This document shows, piece by piece, positions 33,402-42,562 of a stretch of 64,000 nucleotides of DNA (position 1 is the stretch's first letter; every line of letters starts with the position of its first letter). The notes beneath the pieces were generated by a model, which worked only from the letters and a program-made list of their open reading frames with translations, searched no databases and was not told the origin of the DNA. A program made the translations under genes and the position numbers. This stretch comes from Bacillus_P idriensis_A. Lineage in GTDB: Bacteria > Bacillota > Bacilli > Bacillales > Bacillaceae. The stretch is taken from assembly GCF_050483325.1 (NCBI RefSeq), contig NZ_JBCMYF010000029.1, positions 1 to 64,000 on the forward strand, read 5' to 3'.

Positions 33402-34376
33402 ATGAAGATACTCGAAGCCATCAGCACCATAGCCGGAAAGTATTTTGCCGTTTGGGTCATTTGCGTCGCGTTTATCGCCTTTTTGATACCTGATCCTTTC
33501 CTATGGCTGGGAGGGTACATTACGATTTTACTCGGAATTGTCATGTTTGGAATGGGATTAACACTAAAAGCAGTAGATTTTAAAGTAGTCGCAACAAAGC
33601 CGATTCCAGTCATCATTGGGGTTTGCGCTCAATTTGTGATTATGCCGTCAGTCGCATTTTTGCTTGCCTATGCGTTAAACCTGCCGCCAGAATTAGCAGC
33701 TGGATTAGTTCTATTAGGTTCTGTTCCTGGAGGTACGGCATCTAACGTGATGGTTTATTTAGCAAAAGGAAATCTTCCATTATCCATTGCGATGACGTCA
33801 TTATCAACGTTACTTGCACCTATTGCAACACCATTGATTTTACTGATGCTTGCAGGACAATGGATGCCGGTTAATCCGATGTCCATGTTCTTGTCGATCA
33901 TTCAAGTCATTATCATCCCGATTATTTTAGGGATAACGATCCGCAAGCTTTTCCCGGCAGCTGTTGATAAAAGCATTTCCGTGATTCCGCTGATTTCTGT
34001 GCTTGCGATTATTATTATTGTTTCCGCAGTCGTTTCTGCGAATGCTGACAGCATTATCACATCAGGACTTCTTATTTTCACTGCTGTTATTCTTCATAAC
34101 ACATTTGGGTTATTGCTTGGATATCTGACCGCAAGATTACTTGGACTTGATGAAGGAACAAGAAGAGCGATATCAATTGAAGTCGGCATGCAGAATTCTG
34201 GACTCGGGGTTGCGCTCGCAACTGCACATCTTGGTCCGCTTGCTGCATTGCCAAGTGTACTTGGAGCCGTTTGGCATAACATTTCGGGCCCTATACTTGC
34301 AACCTATTGGTCAAAGAAACCGGTTGTAGAGGACATTAAAAAGTGGTCTGAACAGCCGGCTGATGTAAAAATGTAA
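33402..34376 (+). CDS. Bile acid:sodium symporter (BASS) family transporter
   Basis: The 324-residue protein has about nine or ten helices and BASS-family signatures: LGIVMFGMGLTLKAVDF (about 43-59), GSVPGGTASNVMVYLAKGNLPLSIAMTSLSTLLAP (about 106-140) and EVGMQNSGLGVALA (about 264-277). BASS members move organic anions such as bile acids, pantothenate or keto acids with sodium. It starts 5 bp after the oxidase, in the same operon under the FCD regulator, so its cargo is probably the oxidase substrate or product. It is intact though the upstream gene is frameshifted. Confidence 0.9.
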   Translation: MKILEAISTIAGKYFAVWVICVAFIAFLIPDPFLWLGGYITILLGIVMFGMGLTLKAVDFKVVATKPIPVIIGVCAQFVIMPSVAFLLAYALNLPPELAAGLVLLGSVPGGTASNVMVYLAKGNLPLSIAMTSLSTLLAPIATPLILLMLAGQWMPVNPMSMFLSIIQVIIIPIILGITIRKLFPAAVDKSISVIPLISVLAIIIIVSAVVSANADSIITSGLLIFTAVILHNTFGLLLGYLTARLLGLDEGTRRAISIEVGMQNSGLGVALATAHLGPLAALPSVLGAVWHNISGPILATYWSKKPVVEDIKKWSEQPADVKM

Positions 34377-34389
34377 AAAAAACACAAAT

Positions 34390-34427
34390 AGCCATCTAAT
34401 TTTTTTGAATTAGATGGCTTCTTTTTA
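34390..34427 (+). terminator. Intrinsic terminator of the oxidase-transporter operon
   Basis: AGCCATCTAAT (34390-34400) pairs with ATTAGATGGCT (34409-34419), followed by TCTTTTTATT. Confidence 0.9.
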
Positions 34428-34533
34428 TTCATTACAACAGTTCATTTCGCGGCTGTCCAAAAAGTTCTTAAACGATGGAATCCACTCAGATTTATGCTAA
34501 TCTTTAAATATTACTGAAAAGGAGTGATCGGCT

Positions 34534-35379
34534 GTGGGGACATCAGTTCCGGAACTAATACTTAACGATGGTTTCAATTTACCTGCTATTGGTTTAGGTA
34601 CATATACGCTCAAGGGTGATCAAGGTGCATATGCTATACAAAAGGCTATTGATGATATAGGCTATCGGCTAATTGATTCTGCCTATAATTATGAAAACGA
34701 AGGTACTGTAGGTGAAGCAATTAGACGCAGTTCTGTTCCAAGAGAAGAATTAAGAATTACCTCAAAACTGCCGGGACGCTACCAAAAGTATAAAAAAGCT
34801 GTTTTAACCATTCAAGAATCTTTATATCGTGCAAATTTAGATTATTATGATTTATATCTTATTCATTGGCCTAACCCTAAACAAGATACCTACGTTGAAG
34901 CTTGGCAGGCATTAATCGATGGTAAAAAGCAGGGTCTAATTCGTTCTATAGGTGTATGTAATTTTTTGCCCGAGCATATTGAACGTTTAGAAAAAGAAAC
35001 AGGCATTAAGCCAAGCATAAATCAAATCGAGCTACATCCATTTTTTAATCAAGAAATACAAAGAAAATGGCATGAAGAGAATAATATTAAGACACAATCA
35101 TGGAGTCCATTGGCCCGTTCAAATAAGTTGTTACAAAATCATACAATTCAAAAGATAGCCTATGATCATAAAAAGTCAGTTGCACAAGTTATTCTGCGTT
35201 GGCATTATCAACTGAATGCCATTGCCATTCCAAAATCTTCATCTCCTGTCAGGCAGCTTGAAAATATTTCGATTTTTGATTTTTCTCTGGATGAAAGAGA
35301 AATGAGCCTTATTTCAGGATTAACACGTTCCGAAGGCAGGATGAACAATCAAGATCCTGCTGTATATGAAGAATTTTAA
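34534..35379 (+). CDS. Aldo/keto reductase
   Basis: The 281-residue protein is a full aldo/keto reductase: IGLGTYTL near the start, the catalytic Asp and Tyr in IDSAYNYENE (about 48-57), Lys in ITSKLPG (about 76-82), His in LIHWPNP (about 108-114), and the NADP-binding IPKSSSPVRQLENI near the end. It reduces aldehydes and ketones with NADPH. The start is GTG 34534 with AAGGAGTGA upstream. A single-gene unit with its own terminator. Confidence 0.93.
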   Translation: MGTSVPELILNDGFNLPAIGLGTYTLKGDQGAYAIQKAIDDIGYRLIDSAYNYENEGTVGEAIRRSSVPREELRITSKLPGRYQKYKKAVLTIQESLYRANLDYYDLYLIHWPNPKQDTYVEAWQALIDGKKQGLIRSIGVCNFLPEHIERLEKETGIKPSINQIELHPFFNQEIQRKWHEENNIKTQSWSPLARSNKLLQNHTIQKIAYDHKKSVAQVILRWHYQLNAIAIPKSSSPVRQLENISIFDFSLDEREMSLISGLTRSEGRMNNQDPAVYEEF

Positions 35380-35431
35380 ACTAATAGAATGTCATTAACT
35401 ATCAGCATTTCTGCAGGTCTCATGCTAATCT

Positions 35432-35464
35432 AAAAAAGCCGATCTCATTTGATCGGCTTTTTCT
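35432..35464 (+). terminator. Intrinsic terminator of the aldo/keto reductase gene
   Basis: AAAAAAGCCGATC pairs with GATCGGCTTTTTC around a 6-nt loop. Confidence 0.9.
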
Positions 35465-35529
35465 TTGTATTAGTATCAATGAGTTTAGAGGAGAAGGACC
35501 TGTAGTATACAGGAATGACAAAATTTAAG

Positions 35530-35853
35530 TTATACAGTATTTCTCTCAATCAACTTCACTGCCATTTCTTCGTGAAAGATTCTTTCTTTTTTGTGTGCCT
35601 GTAAAAAGAGTTTTTGTCCAATTTCAAACAGCGGTATTTCAAACGTCGTAAGATTCATTATTTCTGCAATCGGCTGGTTATCAAATCCGACAATAGCAAG
35701 ATCATCAGGTACAGAGATATGAAGGAGGTTACATAGATTTAATATCCCGGCTGCTACTTGATCACTTGTGACGAGTAAAGCAGTAGGCGGTTTTTTCATT
35801 TTTGTGAAACGATCCATCACTCGTTTGGCATCTTCTAAGTATAGGCAGCCTTC
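35530..35853 (-). pseudogene. C-terminal fragment of a LacI-family regulator
   Basis: About 107 residues of a periplasmic-binding-protein-like effector domain remain: MDRFTKMKKPPTALLVTSDQ, then DDLAIVGFDNQPIAEIMNLTTFEIPLFEIG, the usual end of LacI/PurR regulators. The DNA-binding N-terminus and most of the effector domain are missing. The fragment ends exactly where IS110 sequence starts on the other strand, so the element's insertion plus deletion removed the rest. Confidence 0.8.
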
Positions 35854-35856
35854 AAT

Positions 35857-36609
35857 ATGAATTATAACCAAAATGAAAAGATTGCTCAAATTACTTCTGA
35901 AACACTGATTATAGGTGTAGATATCGCGAAGTATAAGCATGTAGCTCGTGCTCAAGACTTTAGAGGCCTAGAGTTTGGTGTACCTTGTCACTTTGAAAAT
36001 ACCAAATCACATTTTGATCTTTTTTTAGGCTGGATAAAACATTTGATGGAACAACACGGCATGCATAAGGTGATTATAGGAATGGAGCCGACAGGTCATT
36101 ATTGACTCAACCTCGCTCATTTTCTTAAAGAAGAGGAGATTAAGTTTGTCGTGGTAAATCCTATGCATGTGAAGAAGTCTAAAGAATTAGATGATAATTC
36201 TCCTACCAAAAATGATGTAAAGGACGCAAAAGCCATTGCACAGCTAGTCAATGATGGAAGATATGCCGAACCTAATATTCCACAAGGAGTTTATGCAGAA
36301 CTTCGAGTGGCAAGGAAAATACGCGATCTCTTATTTGTTGACTTACAAGCTGTGCAGGGGCAAATTCATAACTGGTTAGATCGATATTTTCCTGAATTCC
36401 TAACAGTGTTTAAGGATTGGGAAGGAAAAGCAGCACTACAATTATTAAAGTTAAACGTATTACCACATGAGTTAGAGATAGTCTCGGAACAAGAGATCCT
36501 CATTCACCTCAGAAAAGCTGTAAAACGTGCGGTTGGACTCAGTAAAATTGAAGAACTTAAACGAGTAGCCAAAGACTCTATCGGTATTCGGGCATGTCAT
36601 GGTATTTAG
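35857..36609 (+). mobile_element. IS110-family transposase remnant with internal stop
   Basis: The frame opens LIIGVDIAKYKHVARAQDF (the DEDD catalytic Asp) and reaches GMEPTGHY, where a TGA at 36103 replaces what is probably Trp. It then continues VVNPMHVKKSKELDDNSPTK, NDVKDAKAIAQLV (further acidic residues) and stops near GIRACHG at 36609. The second, Transposase_20 half is missing. A 35-codon frame 36599-36706 may be a shifted continuation. IS110 elements lack long terminal inverted repeats, so I cannot set exact ends. The element is dead. Confidence 0.85.
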
Positions 36610-36831
36610 ACAACGTTTAGAAGAGATGCAGAGTTTCCTTAATTTTTTTAATACCAAACAAGTAACCGAAAAATTAAGTATAGGAGACATTGTTAAATTA
36701 TTTTGATACCTTAATAACTATTGGCGAGGCTGTATTTGAAAATATTGGAGTGTGCATATAAAAGAAATGAGAAAGGCGAATTTTATAAGATTGAAAATTA
36801 TGACTGAGAACGTTATTTAAACTGGTAATTG

Positions 36832-36860
36832 AAAAAGGAGCATATTAGCTCCTTTTTTTA
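36832..36860. terminator. Bidirectional terminator next to the LysR gene
   Basis: AAAAAGGAGC (36832-36841) pairs with GCTCCTTTTT (36848-36857). It lies about 100 bp after the minus-strand LysR stop. Confidence 0.8.
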
Positions 36861-36955
36861 TTGCTATTACAATGTTAATTTTTTGTTGTTATTAATGCTT
36901 TAGATAATCCGTATTCATAAAGAATACAATTAAATGTTACTTGGCTAATAAAAGA

Positions 36956-37807
36956 TTATTCCCATCCCTTAGCATGTTCTCTTATCAATTCAATCATTTT
37001 TACAATAGCTGGTGAGAGCCATTTATCTTTGTGATAAGCAAGGAAAGTAGAAATGGCAGGATGATCTGGCGATACTTCTTCACCCGACAATTTGTTTGCT
37101 ATTAGCTCTTCTTTTACTGAGAAATAAGGAACGAGTGAAATACCAAGACCACTTCTAACACACTGCTTTATAGCCTCAATACTTTGAAAGTCGAGACTCT
37201 CCTTTACATCCATTTGCTTGTAATTTATATAGTGTTCAAAAACAGATTTATAACTGCATGATCGTTCGGTATATAGCACTGTACTAAAGTCTTCAACGTC
37301 GTTAGGGCGTATTAGAACCATTTTTTCTCTTTTCAGATTTTCTGTAAAAAGTTCTGGAAGGGATAAATCATCTTTCTCAAGTATCAATGCAAGATCAATA
37401 TCTCCATTTTGTAAGTATGATGTTACATCATAATTATCGATTGATTTTAAAGAGAGATTAACCGTCGGATATAATCTCTTATATTCAAGTAGTATTGGGG
37501 GGATACGGCCTATTGTGAGTGATTCAGAAATACCTATAATAAGATTCCCTATCGGCTCATCATTGGTGTTTAAAGCCTGTGAATATAAATCAATGATTTT
37601 GGCCGCATACGGTAAAAAGTGGTGACCATATTGAGTCAGCACCACTTTTTTACCTAGTCGATCAAATAAGGGTTTTCCCAATTCTCTTTCTAGTTCTTTA
37701 ATATGTGTGGTAACGGACGATTGAGCATAACCGAGATGATCAGCTGCTCGTTTAAAGCCATCTTTCTCTACAATCGTTTTAAATGTGACCAGATGTCTGA
37801 GCTCCAT
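36956..37807 (-). CDS. LysR-family transcriptional regulator (1 of 4 in the region)
   Basis: The 283-residue protein has the LysR winged helix (LVTFKTIVEKDGFKRAADHLGYAQSSVTTHIKELERELGKPLF, about 6-48) and a periplasmic-binding-like effector domain with a GNLIIGISESLTIGRIP start (about 87). It is divergent from the DsbA/Old Yellow Enzyme pair, with 151 bp between and two palindromes, so it most likely controls them. The ligand may be an electrophile or a thiol-reactive compound, but that is inference. Confidence 0.92.
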   Translation of the reverse strand: MELRHLVTFKTIVEKDGFKRAADHLGYAQSSVTTHIKELERELGKPLFDRLGKKVVLTQYGHHFLPYAAKIIDLYSQALNTNDEPIGNLIIGISESLTIGRIPPILLEYKRLYPTVNLSLKSIDNYDVTSYLQNGDIDLALILEKDDLSLPELFTENLKREKMVLIRPNDVEDFSTVLYTERSCSYKSVFEHYINYKQMDVKESLDFQSIEAIKQCVRSGLGISLVPYFSVKEELIANKLSGEEVSPDHPAISTFLAYHKDKWLSPAIVKMIELIREHAKGWE

Positions 37808-37838
37808 ATTGTTTCTTCCTTCCTTAGTTCAATTTTAA

Positions 37839-37915
37839 TGAACGTTACGTTCAAATATATCTATTTTACTAATTGTATATTGTCTATTATTATAAGGGCA
37901 TAACAAGTTTGTTAT
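37839..37915. promoter_or_regulatory. Two palindromes between the divergent LysR and DsbA genes
   Basis: TGAACGT-T-ACGTTCA (37839-37853) and ATAACAA-N2-TTGTTAT (37900-37915) are perfect inverted repeats in a 151-bp divergent promoter region. Either could be the LysR operator; the first lies near the regulator start and the second near the DsbA start. Confidence 0.55.
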
Positions 37916-37958
37916 CAATAGTAACAAATTAATAATGTTAAGAAAGGCGGTATTATAA

Positions 37959-38603
37959 ATGACGGTAAAGATAAAGGTATATTCTGATTATGTTTGTCCT
38001 TTTTGTTTTCTAGCTGAACAGCCATTGGAGGAAGCAATTAAAGGAAAGGATGTAGAAGTAGAGTGGATGCCTTATGAATTGCGTCCTTTCCCGAATGAAA
38101 CTCTAAAACCTGAAGGGCACTATCTACAGAATACTTGGAGACAATCTGTTTATCCTATGGCAGAAAGAATGGGAGTTAATATAGTACTGCCAAAAGTTTC
38201 TCCTCAACCTTATACTCATTTGGCATTTGAAGGCTATCAATATGCGAAGGAGAATGGGAAGGGAACTGAATATAACGAACGTATACTAAAAGCCTTTTTC
38301 CAAGAAGAACAAGATATCGGTAATATTAATGTACTTACCAAGCTAGCTGGTGATGTCAATTTAAATACCGTTGAGTATAGAGCAGCTCTAGAAACGAGAA
38401 AGTATCGGGAAGCACATCAACAAGCACTTCATCATGCATATGAAGAAGCAGATATCTCTGCAGTGCCCACTTTTATTATTGGTGATACAAAAGTGGCTGG
38501 CATTCGTTCTAAAGAATCTCTTGAAGAAATTATTGAAGAAGAAATTAGTAAAAAGCAGCCTGATTTTCCAGAGGGTATGGCGTGCGGAATTAATGGTTGC
38601 TAA
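37959..38603 (+). CDS. DsbA-family oxidoreductase (FrnE-like)
   Basis: The 214-residue protein has a thioredoxin-fold active site CPFC in YSDYVCPFCFLAEQPLE (about 8-24), the helical insertion, and the cis-proline ISAVPTFIIGDTKVAGI near residue 170. It ends CGINGC, a second cysteine pair seen in FrnE proteins. It has no signal peptide, so it acts in the cytoplasm, probably as a disulfide oxidoreductase or isomerase. GAAAGGCGG precedes the ATG. It lies 42 bp ahead of the Old Yellow Enzyme gene in one operon. Confidence 0.92.
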   Translation: MTVKIKVYSDYVCPFCFLAEQPLEEAIKGKDVEVEWMPYELRPFPNETLKPEGHYLQNTWRQSVYPMAERMGVNIVLPKVSPQPYTHLAFEGYQYAKENGKGTEYNERILKAFFQEEQDIGNINVLTKLAGDVNLNTVEYRAALETRKYREAHQQALHHAYEEADISAVPTFIIGDTKVAGIRSKESLEEIIEEEISKKQPDFPEGMACGINGC

Positions 38604-38645
38604 TTTAAAAATTGACAATATTAAATACAGAAGGAGTTTTATATT

Positions 38646-39764
38646 ATGACAAACAACAATTTACTTTTCGAAACCGTGAAATTAGGTAGTATTACAATTG
38701 ACAATCGTGTGGGTGTTGCTCCAATGACACGCACAAGTGCTACACCGGAAGGTGTAGCAACTGACGAAATGGTTAATTATTATGCGAAATTTGCTCGTGG
38801 GGGATTTAGTTTAATCATAACTGAGGGAACATATCCAGATGATACTTATAGTCAAGGATATTTCGATCAACCTGGTATCATTAATGACGAACAAATTAAG
38901 GGTTGGCAAAAGGCTACAGATGCTGTTCATCAAGAGGGTGGAAAAATATTTCTTCAATTAATGCATGCTGGTGCCTTATCTCAAGGAAATCGTTTTGTAA
39001 AGGACAAAATCGGACCATCAGTGGTTGAACCAAAAGGACAACAAATGAAGGTTTATGGTGGTAATGGTAAATTCCCAGTACCTAAAGAAGCAACAAAAGA
39101 AGATATTAAAGTGGTAATTAAAGGTTTTGCTGAGGCTGCAAAGAATGCTAAGAAGGCTGGTTTTGATGGAGTTGAAATCCACGGTGCAAATGGATATATC
39201 CTAGATCAGTTCTTAACAGATTATGCAAATAAACGAACTGATGAATATGGGGGCACTACTGAAAATCGTGTTCGTTTATTAGTAGAGGTTTCAGAAGCAG
39301 TGCGTGAAGCAGTTGGAAAAGACTATCCAGTTGGTATTAGAATTTCTCAAGGTAAAATAAATGACTATTATCATAAGTGGGCCGATAAAGAGAAAGACGC
39401 TGAAATTATTTTTGGTCAGTTAGGACAAGCAGGGCTAGACTTTATCCATGTAACAGAATTTGAAGCATGGCAGCCTGCATTCTCTGAAGACGAAGGAACA
39501 AATGCTGCGGGAACTGGAGCTACTCTTGCAGCATTAGCTAAAAAGTACAGCAAATTACCTGTTATCGCAAACGGAAGCCTTCATGACTCAGAAAAAGCAA
39601 AAGAAATTATCGAGAAAGGTGAAGCAGATGTTATCACTTTAGGTCGTGGAGCACTTGCTAACCATGACTGGGCAAACAAAGTAAAAAATGGAGAACAACC
39701 AGACGAATTTGTACCAGAAAAGACATTAAGCCCTGATGCTAAAATCAAAGGGTTTGAAGTGTGA
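38646..39764 (+). CDS. Old Yellow Enzyme family NADH:flavin oxidoreductase
   Basis: The 372-residue TIM-barrel flavoenzyme shows VGVAPMTRTSA (about 22-32), FLQLMHAGALSQ (about 100-112), the substrate-binding HGAN motif in FDGVEIHGANGYILDQFLTD (about 173-192), the RTDEYGG...NR segment, and VITLGRGALANHDWANKV near the end. It would reduce activated alkenes, nitro compounds or enones with NAD(P)H through FMN. AAGGAG precedes the ATG. It is cotranscribed with the DsbA gene. A near-identical 3' fragment of a second copy lies at 55952-56017. Confidence 0.95.
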   Translation: MTNNNLLFETVKLGSITIDNRVGVAPMTRTSATPEGVATDEMVNYYAKFARGGFSLIITEGTYPDDTYSQGYFDQPGIINDEQIKGWQKATDAVHQEGGKIFLQLMHAGALSQGNRFVKDKIGPSVVEPKGQQMKVYGGNGKFPVPKEATKEDIKVVIKGFAEAAKNAKKAGFDGVEIHGANGYILDQFLTDYANKRTDEYGGTTENRVRLLVEVSEAVREAVGKDYPVGIRISQGKINDYYHKWADKEKDAEIIFGQLGQAGLDFIHVTEFEAWQPAFSEDEGTNAAGTGATLAALAKKYSKLPVIANGSLHDSEKAKEIIEKGEADVITLGRGALANHDWANKVKNGEQPDEFVPEKTLSPDAKIKGFEV

Positions 39765-40123
39765 ATATTCTCTATACAACAAAGATTTATTAAAGAAATG
39801 CCATGTTTGTTGGGCGCCTTACCTCTGCTAAGAATAATTAAATTTTGGTCTTAACAAGGTTACTTTTTTCTAAGTAGATTCCATTACGATATTTATTTTC
39901 AAAGTTATATGTATATGAATCTATAAATTTGGCTAGACTAATAACGTATTTCCCCTGTTCGAATCAATTTGAGAATCCTTTGCAAATCTGCAAAGGATTC
40001 TTTTTTATTCAGTGCTATTTATTATAAATAAGATTATTTAATGCGAAATATAGGAAGCTAATAACCCCAGCAGAATGGTCAAATTATTAAGAAACAATGT
40101 TTTATGTACCCATTTGAGCTTTA
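39765..40123 (+). other. Intergenic stretch with the terminator of the DsbA-OYE operon
   Basis: No gene seen. AGAATCCTTTGCA (39972-39984) pairs with TGCAAAGGATTCT (39989-40001), followed by TTTTTT. This strong terminator lies about 210 bp after the Old Yellow Enzyme stop. Confidence 0.8.
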
Positions 40124-40450
40124 TTAAGAGAAAAAATACTTACATCCAACCATGTAAAGAGTATAAATAATAAATGCACTTATTACAGCATATAAAGGCT
40201 TAAACCAATTTGTCAGTATAAAAATAAGACTAATTAATATAACTGCACCAAAAGAGCCAAAAATAGCATTTTTTTGAGTCACTCTAAAATCTGTAATGTT
40301 CATATTTCTCATTTGTAATTGAATATTAACTAATGTCATGATGGGTAGTAATGTGATAATACCTGATAAAAACAAATATCTCGACTTACTTAAAAGCGAA
40401 GCACATACCATGATGGTTCCCCCCAAGAAAAACTGTAAAATATAAGCCAC
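40124..40450 (-). CDS. GlpM-like small membrane protein
   Basis: The 108-residue protein has four hydrophobic helices and the length of the GlpM family, whose function is unclear. The start is GTG 40450 with AAGGAGAGG upstream. It is divergent from a LysR gene 148 bp away and may be its target. The family name is from overall resemblance and remains tentative. Confidence 0.65.
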   Translation of the reverse strand: MAYILQFFLGGTIMVCASLLSKSRYLFLSGIITLLPIMTLVNIQLQMRNMNITDFRVTQKNAIFGSFGAVILISLIFILTNWFKPLYAVISAFIIYTLYMVGCKYFFS

Positions 40451-40598
40451 TATTTCCTCTCCTTATCATCTGTCAATTGAATATCAACTTTAATATGAAA
40501 TGATCTCGGTTTTTATTTTATTTTCTGAGGATATATAAGTAAACTAAATATAAGTAATAGTAGATATAAGAAAACATTATGTCATAAGGAAGGGTTAA

Positions 40599-41474
40599 AT
40601 GAGTCTAAAAAAATATAGTGTTTATATTAAAGTAGTCGAAGTCGGGAGTTTAACAAAAGCAGCCGAAATGTTGAACTACACACAACCAAACATTAGTCAG
40701 ATGATTAGCAGCTTAGAAGAAGAATGTGGTTTTCCATTATTAATAAGGCAAAAAAATGGTGTTAAGCCTACGAAAAATGGTCTAGCAGTGCTGCATGCCA
40801 TGCGAGAAATTCAAAGAGGATATGAAAAATTATCGGAAACAGTTAATCAAATTAATGGATTAGAAACAGGGAAAATTCGTATTGGAGCTTACACAAGCAT
40901 AGCTACAAACTGGATTCCAAAAATATTAACTGAATTCAAAAATTTACATCCTTTTATAGAGATTCAAGTATATGAAGGAAACGTATCTGAATTAAATCAC
41001 TGGCTAGAAGAAGATCAAATAGATTTTGGAATTGGTACATCCCATAATGATAAGTGGGACTTTCAACCTTTAGTTGAAGATCCCATTCTTGTCATTATGA
41101 GTCCGCATCATAAATTAGCTAAATTAAACTTAATAACCCTGGAAGCAATAGAATCTGCAGAATTTATTCTACCGTATTCAGATTCACATTTTGAAGTGCA
41201 TAATGTATTTAAAAAAGAGCAGATATTACCTAAAATTGCATATCAAGTCAGAGGCGATGAAACGATTATTGCGATGGTAAAGAATAACTTAGGAATAAGC
41301 TTATTTCCAAACTTGTTATTAAGTAGATGTAATGAAGATATAGTAATTAAGCCTTTTGAGATTAATGTTTCTAGACAGATTGGAATACTAATGCATACAA
41401 AAAAACATGCACAAACACCATCCGTTAATAAAATGATCCACTATATCAATGAATGGGTAGAGAAAAATAACTAG
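40599..41474 (+). CDS. LysR-family transcriptional regulator (2 of 4)
   Basis: The 291-residue protein has the LysR helix-turn-helix (VYIKVVEVGSLTKAAEMLNYTQPNISQMISSLEEECGFPLL, about 7-48) and an effector domain starting GKIRIGAYTSIATNWIPKIL (about 90). AAGGAAGG precedes the ATG. Divergent from the GlpM-like gene. It is not closely similar to the other three LysR proteins here. Confidence 0.92.
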   Translation: MSLKKYSVYIKVVEVGSLTKAAEMLNYTQPNISQMISSLEEECGFPLLIRQKNGVKPTKNGLAVLHAMREIQRGYEKLSETVNQINGLETGKIRIGAYTSIATNWIPKILTEFKNLHPFIEIQVYEGNVSELNHWLEEDQIDFGIGTSHNDKWDFQPLVEDPILVIMSPHHKLAKLNLITLEAIESAEFILPYSDSHFEVHNVFKKEQILPKIAYQVRGDETIIAMVKNNLGISLFPNLLLSRCNEDIVIKPFEINVSRQIGILMHTKKHAQTPSVNKMIHYINEWVEKNN

Positions 41475-41797
41475 ACTATAAAAATAGTAAAAATTCATAA
41501 AAATTTTTTCATTCAGGTATGCATATTATATAAAAAACTAGGTTGTATATTTACTCCTTTAAGAACCAATCACAAAAAAGAACCCTTCTGAAAGTAAGGG
41601 TTCTAGCTATGTCAGGTTTCCGTCATCTGCAGTTTTTTATACAGAGTTCCTCTTAGAAAATATAGTATTTAAAGCAAGAACACAGAGAATAGCTCTAGAA
41701 CAATATAAAAACAACCAGTTATGCGATTTTGTAACTTTGAACTTACCTTACTAAACAGGGGCCTTAATATAAACAAACCCAAAAAATATTAAACCAA
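41475..41797. other. Intergenic stretch with one terminator
   Basis: No gene seen. AGAACCCTT (41579-41587) pairs with AAGGGTTCT (41596-41604); on the minus strand it is followed by TTTTTTGTG, so it fits the PaiB-like gene. Confidence 0.7.
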
Positions 41798-42421
41798 TCA
41801 ATTAAATAACTCTTTACGTTGCTCGCGCATCCACTGTGCAACCTGAATTTCCTCTTGTTCATGTGATTTTTCAAGCTCTTTAACAATCAATTTATAATCG
41901 GTTTCATTGCGATTCTGACTCATTTTAGCCATACCTTGAATAGATGTAATTTCAATTTCAAGGCCAACTATCCCTTTCATTTCGCTCTTAAGCAACTCTG
42001 GGTCAAATGTATCCCAGGTCCGACCATTATCTCGGTGGGACTCATAGTGTTTATGCATAACATCCAAAGCCAATTTCAGCTCATCTCCATTGATGACACG
42101 CGCTATTCCATACGCATGTACAGCTAGATAGTCCCACGTAGGAACCTCTTCACATTGATACCAACTGGATGAAAAATAAGCGTGTGGCCCTTGGAAAATG
42201 AGTAATACATCGCTGTTATTGTCTAAATTTTTTTTCTGCATGTTTCCGTATGCAATGTGACCAGTCACATAGATTTTCCCTTCCTCTTCTCTAATTTCCA
42301 AAGGGATGTGCGTAGCCAAAGGGCGATATTTGTAAACAGTAATCAATAAAGCAAACGGATTGGACTTCATAATTTGAACTGCCTCATCATGATTCATACG
42401 ATATTGCTTAGGAATGTACAC
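41798..42421 (-). CDS. PaiB-like FMN-binding protein
   Basis: The product of 207 residues has the split-barrel flavin fold of PaiB regulators and related flavoproteins: MYIPKQYRMNHDEAVQIMKSNPFALLI at the start, HIPLEI, YFSSSWYQCEEVPTWDYLAVHAYG (about 105-128) and a helical tail. I place the start at GTG 42421, because GAAAGG lies 9 nt upstream, while the ATG at 42430 abuts that site. PaiB represses sporulation and protease genes in B. subtilis, but many homologues are enzymes. It is divergent from a MocR-type regulator that probably controls it. Confidence 0.88.
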   Translation of the reverse strand: MYIPKQYRMNHDEAVQIMKSNPFALLITVYKYRPLATHIPLEIREEEGKIYVTGHIAYGNMQKKNLDNNSDVLLIFQGPHAYFSSSWYQCEEVPTWDYLAVHAYGIARVINGDELKLALDVMHKHYESHRDNGRTWDTFDPELLKSEMKGIVGLEIEITSIQGMAKMSQNRNETDYKLIVKELEKSHEQEEIQVAQWMREQRKELFN

Positions 42422-42562
42422 AATGATCATCCTTTCAACTTGTATTGCAGTTTTTTTAAATGTAAGTATTAAAATAAATATCTGATAGAAAGATAATTTT
42501 ATACAAACTGACATAAAAAAAGGTACAATAACAAACAAACATACATGACAGAGAGGCTGCAA

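Noticed and set aside
36599..36706. Independent 35-codon gene after the IS110 remnant
   Set aside because: It directly continues the transposase in another frame and has no ribosome binding site; more likely part of the same remnant.
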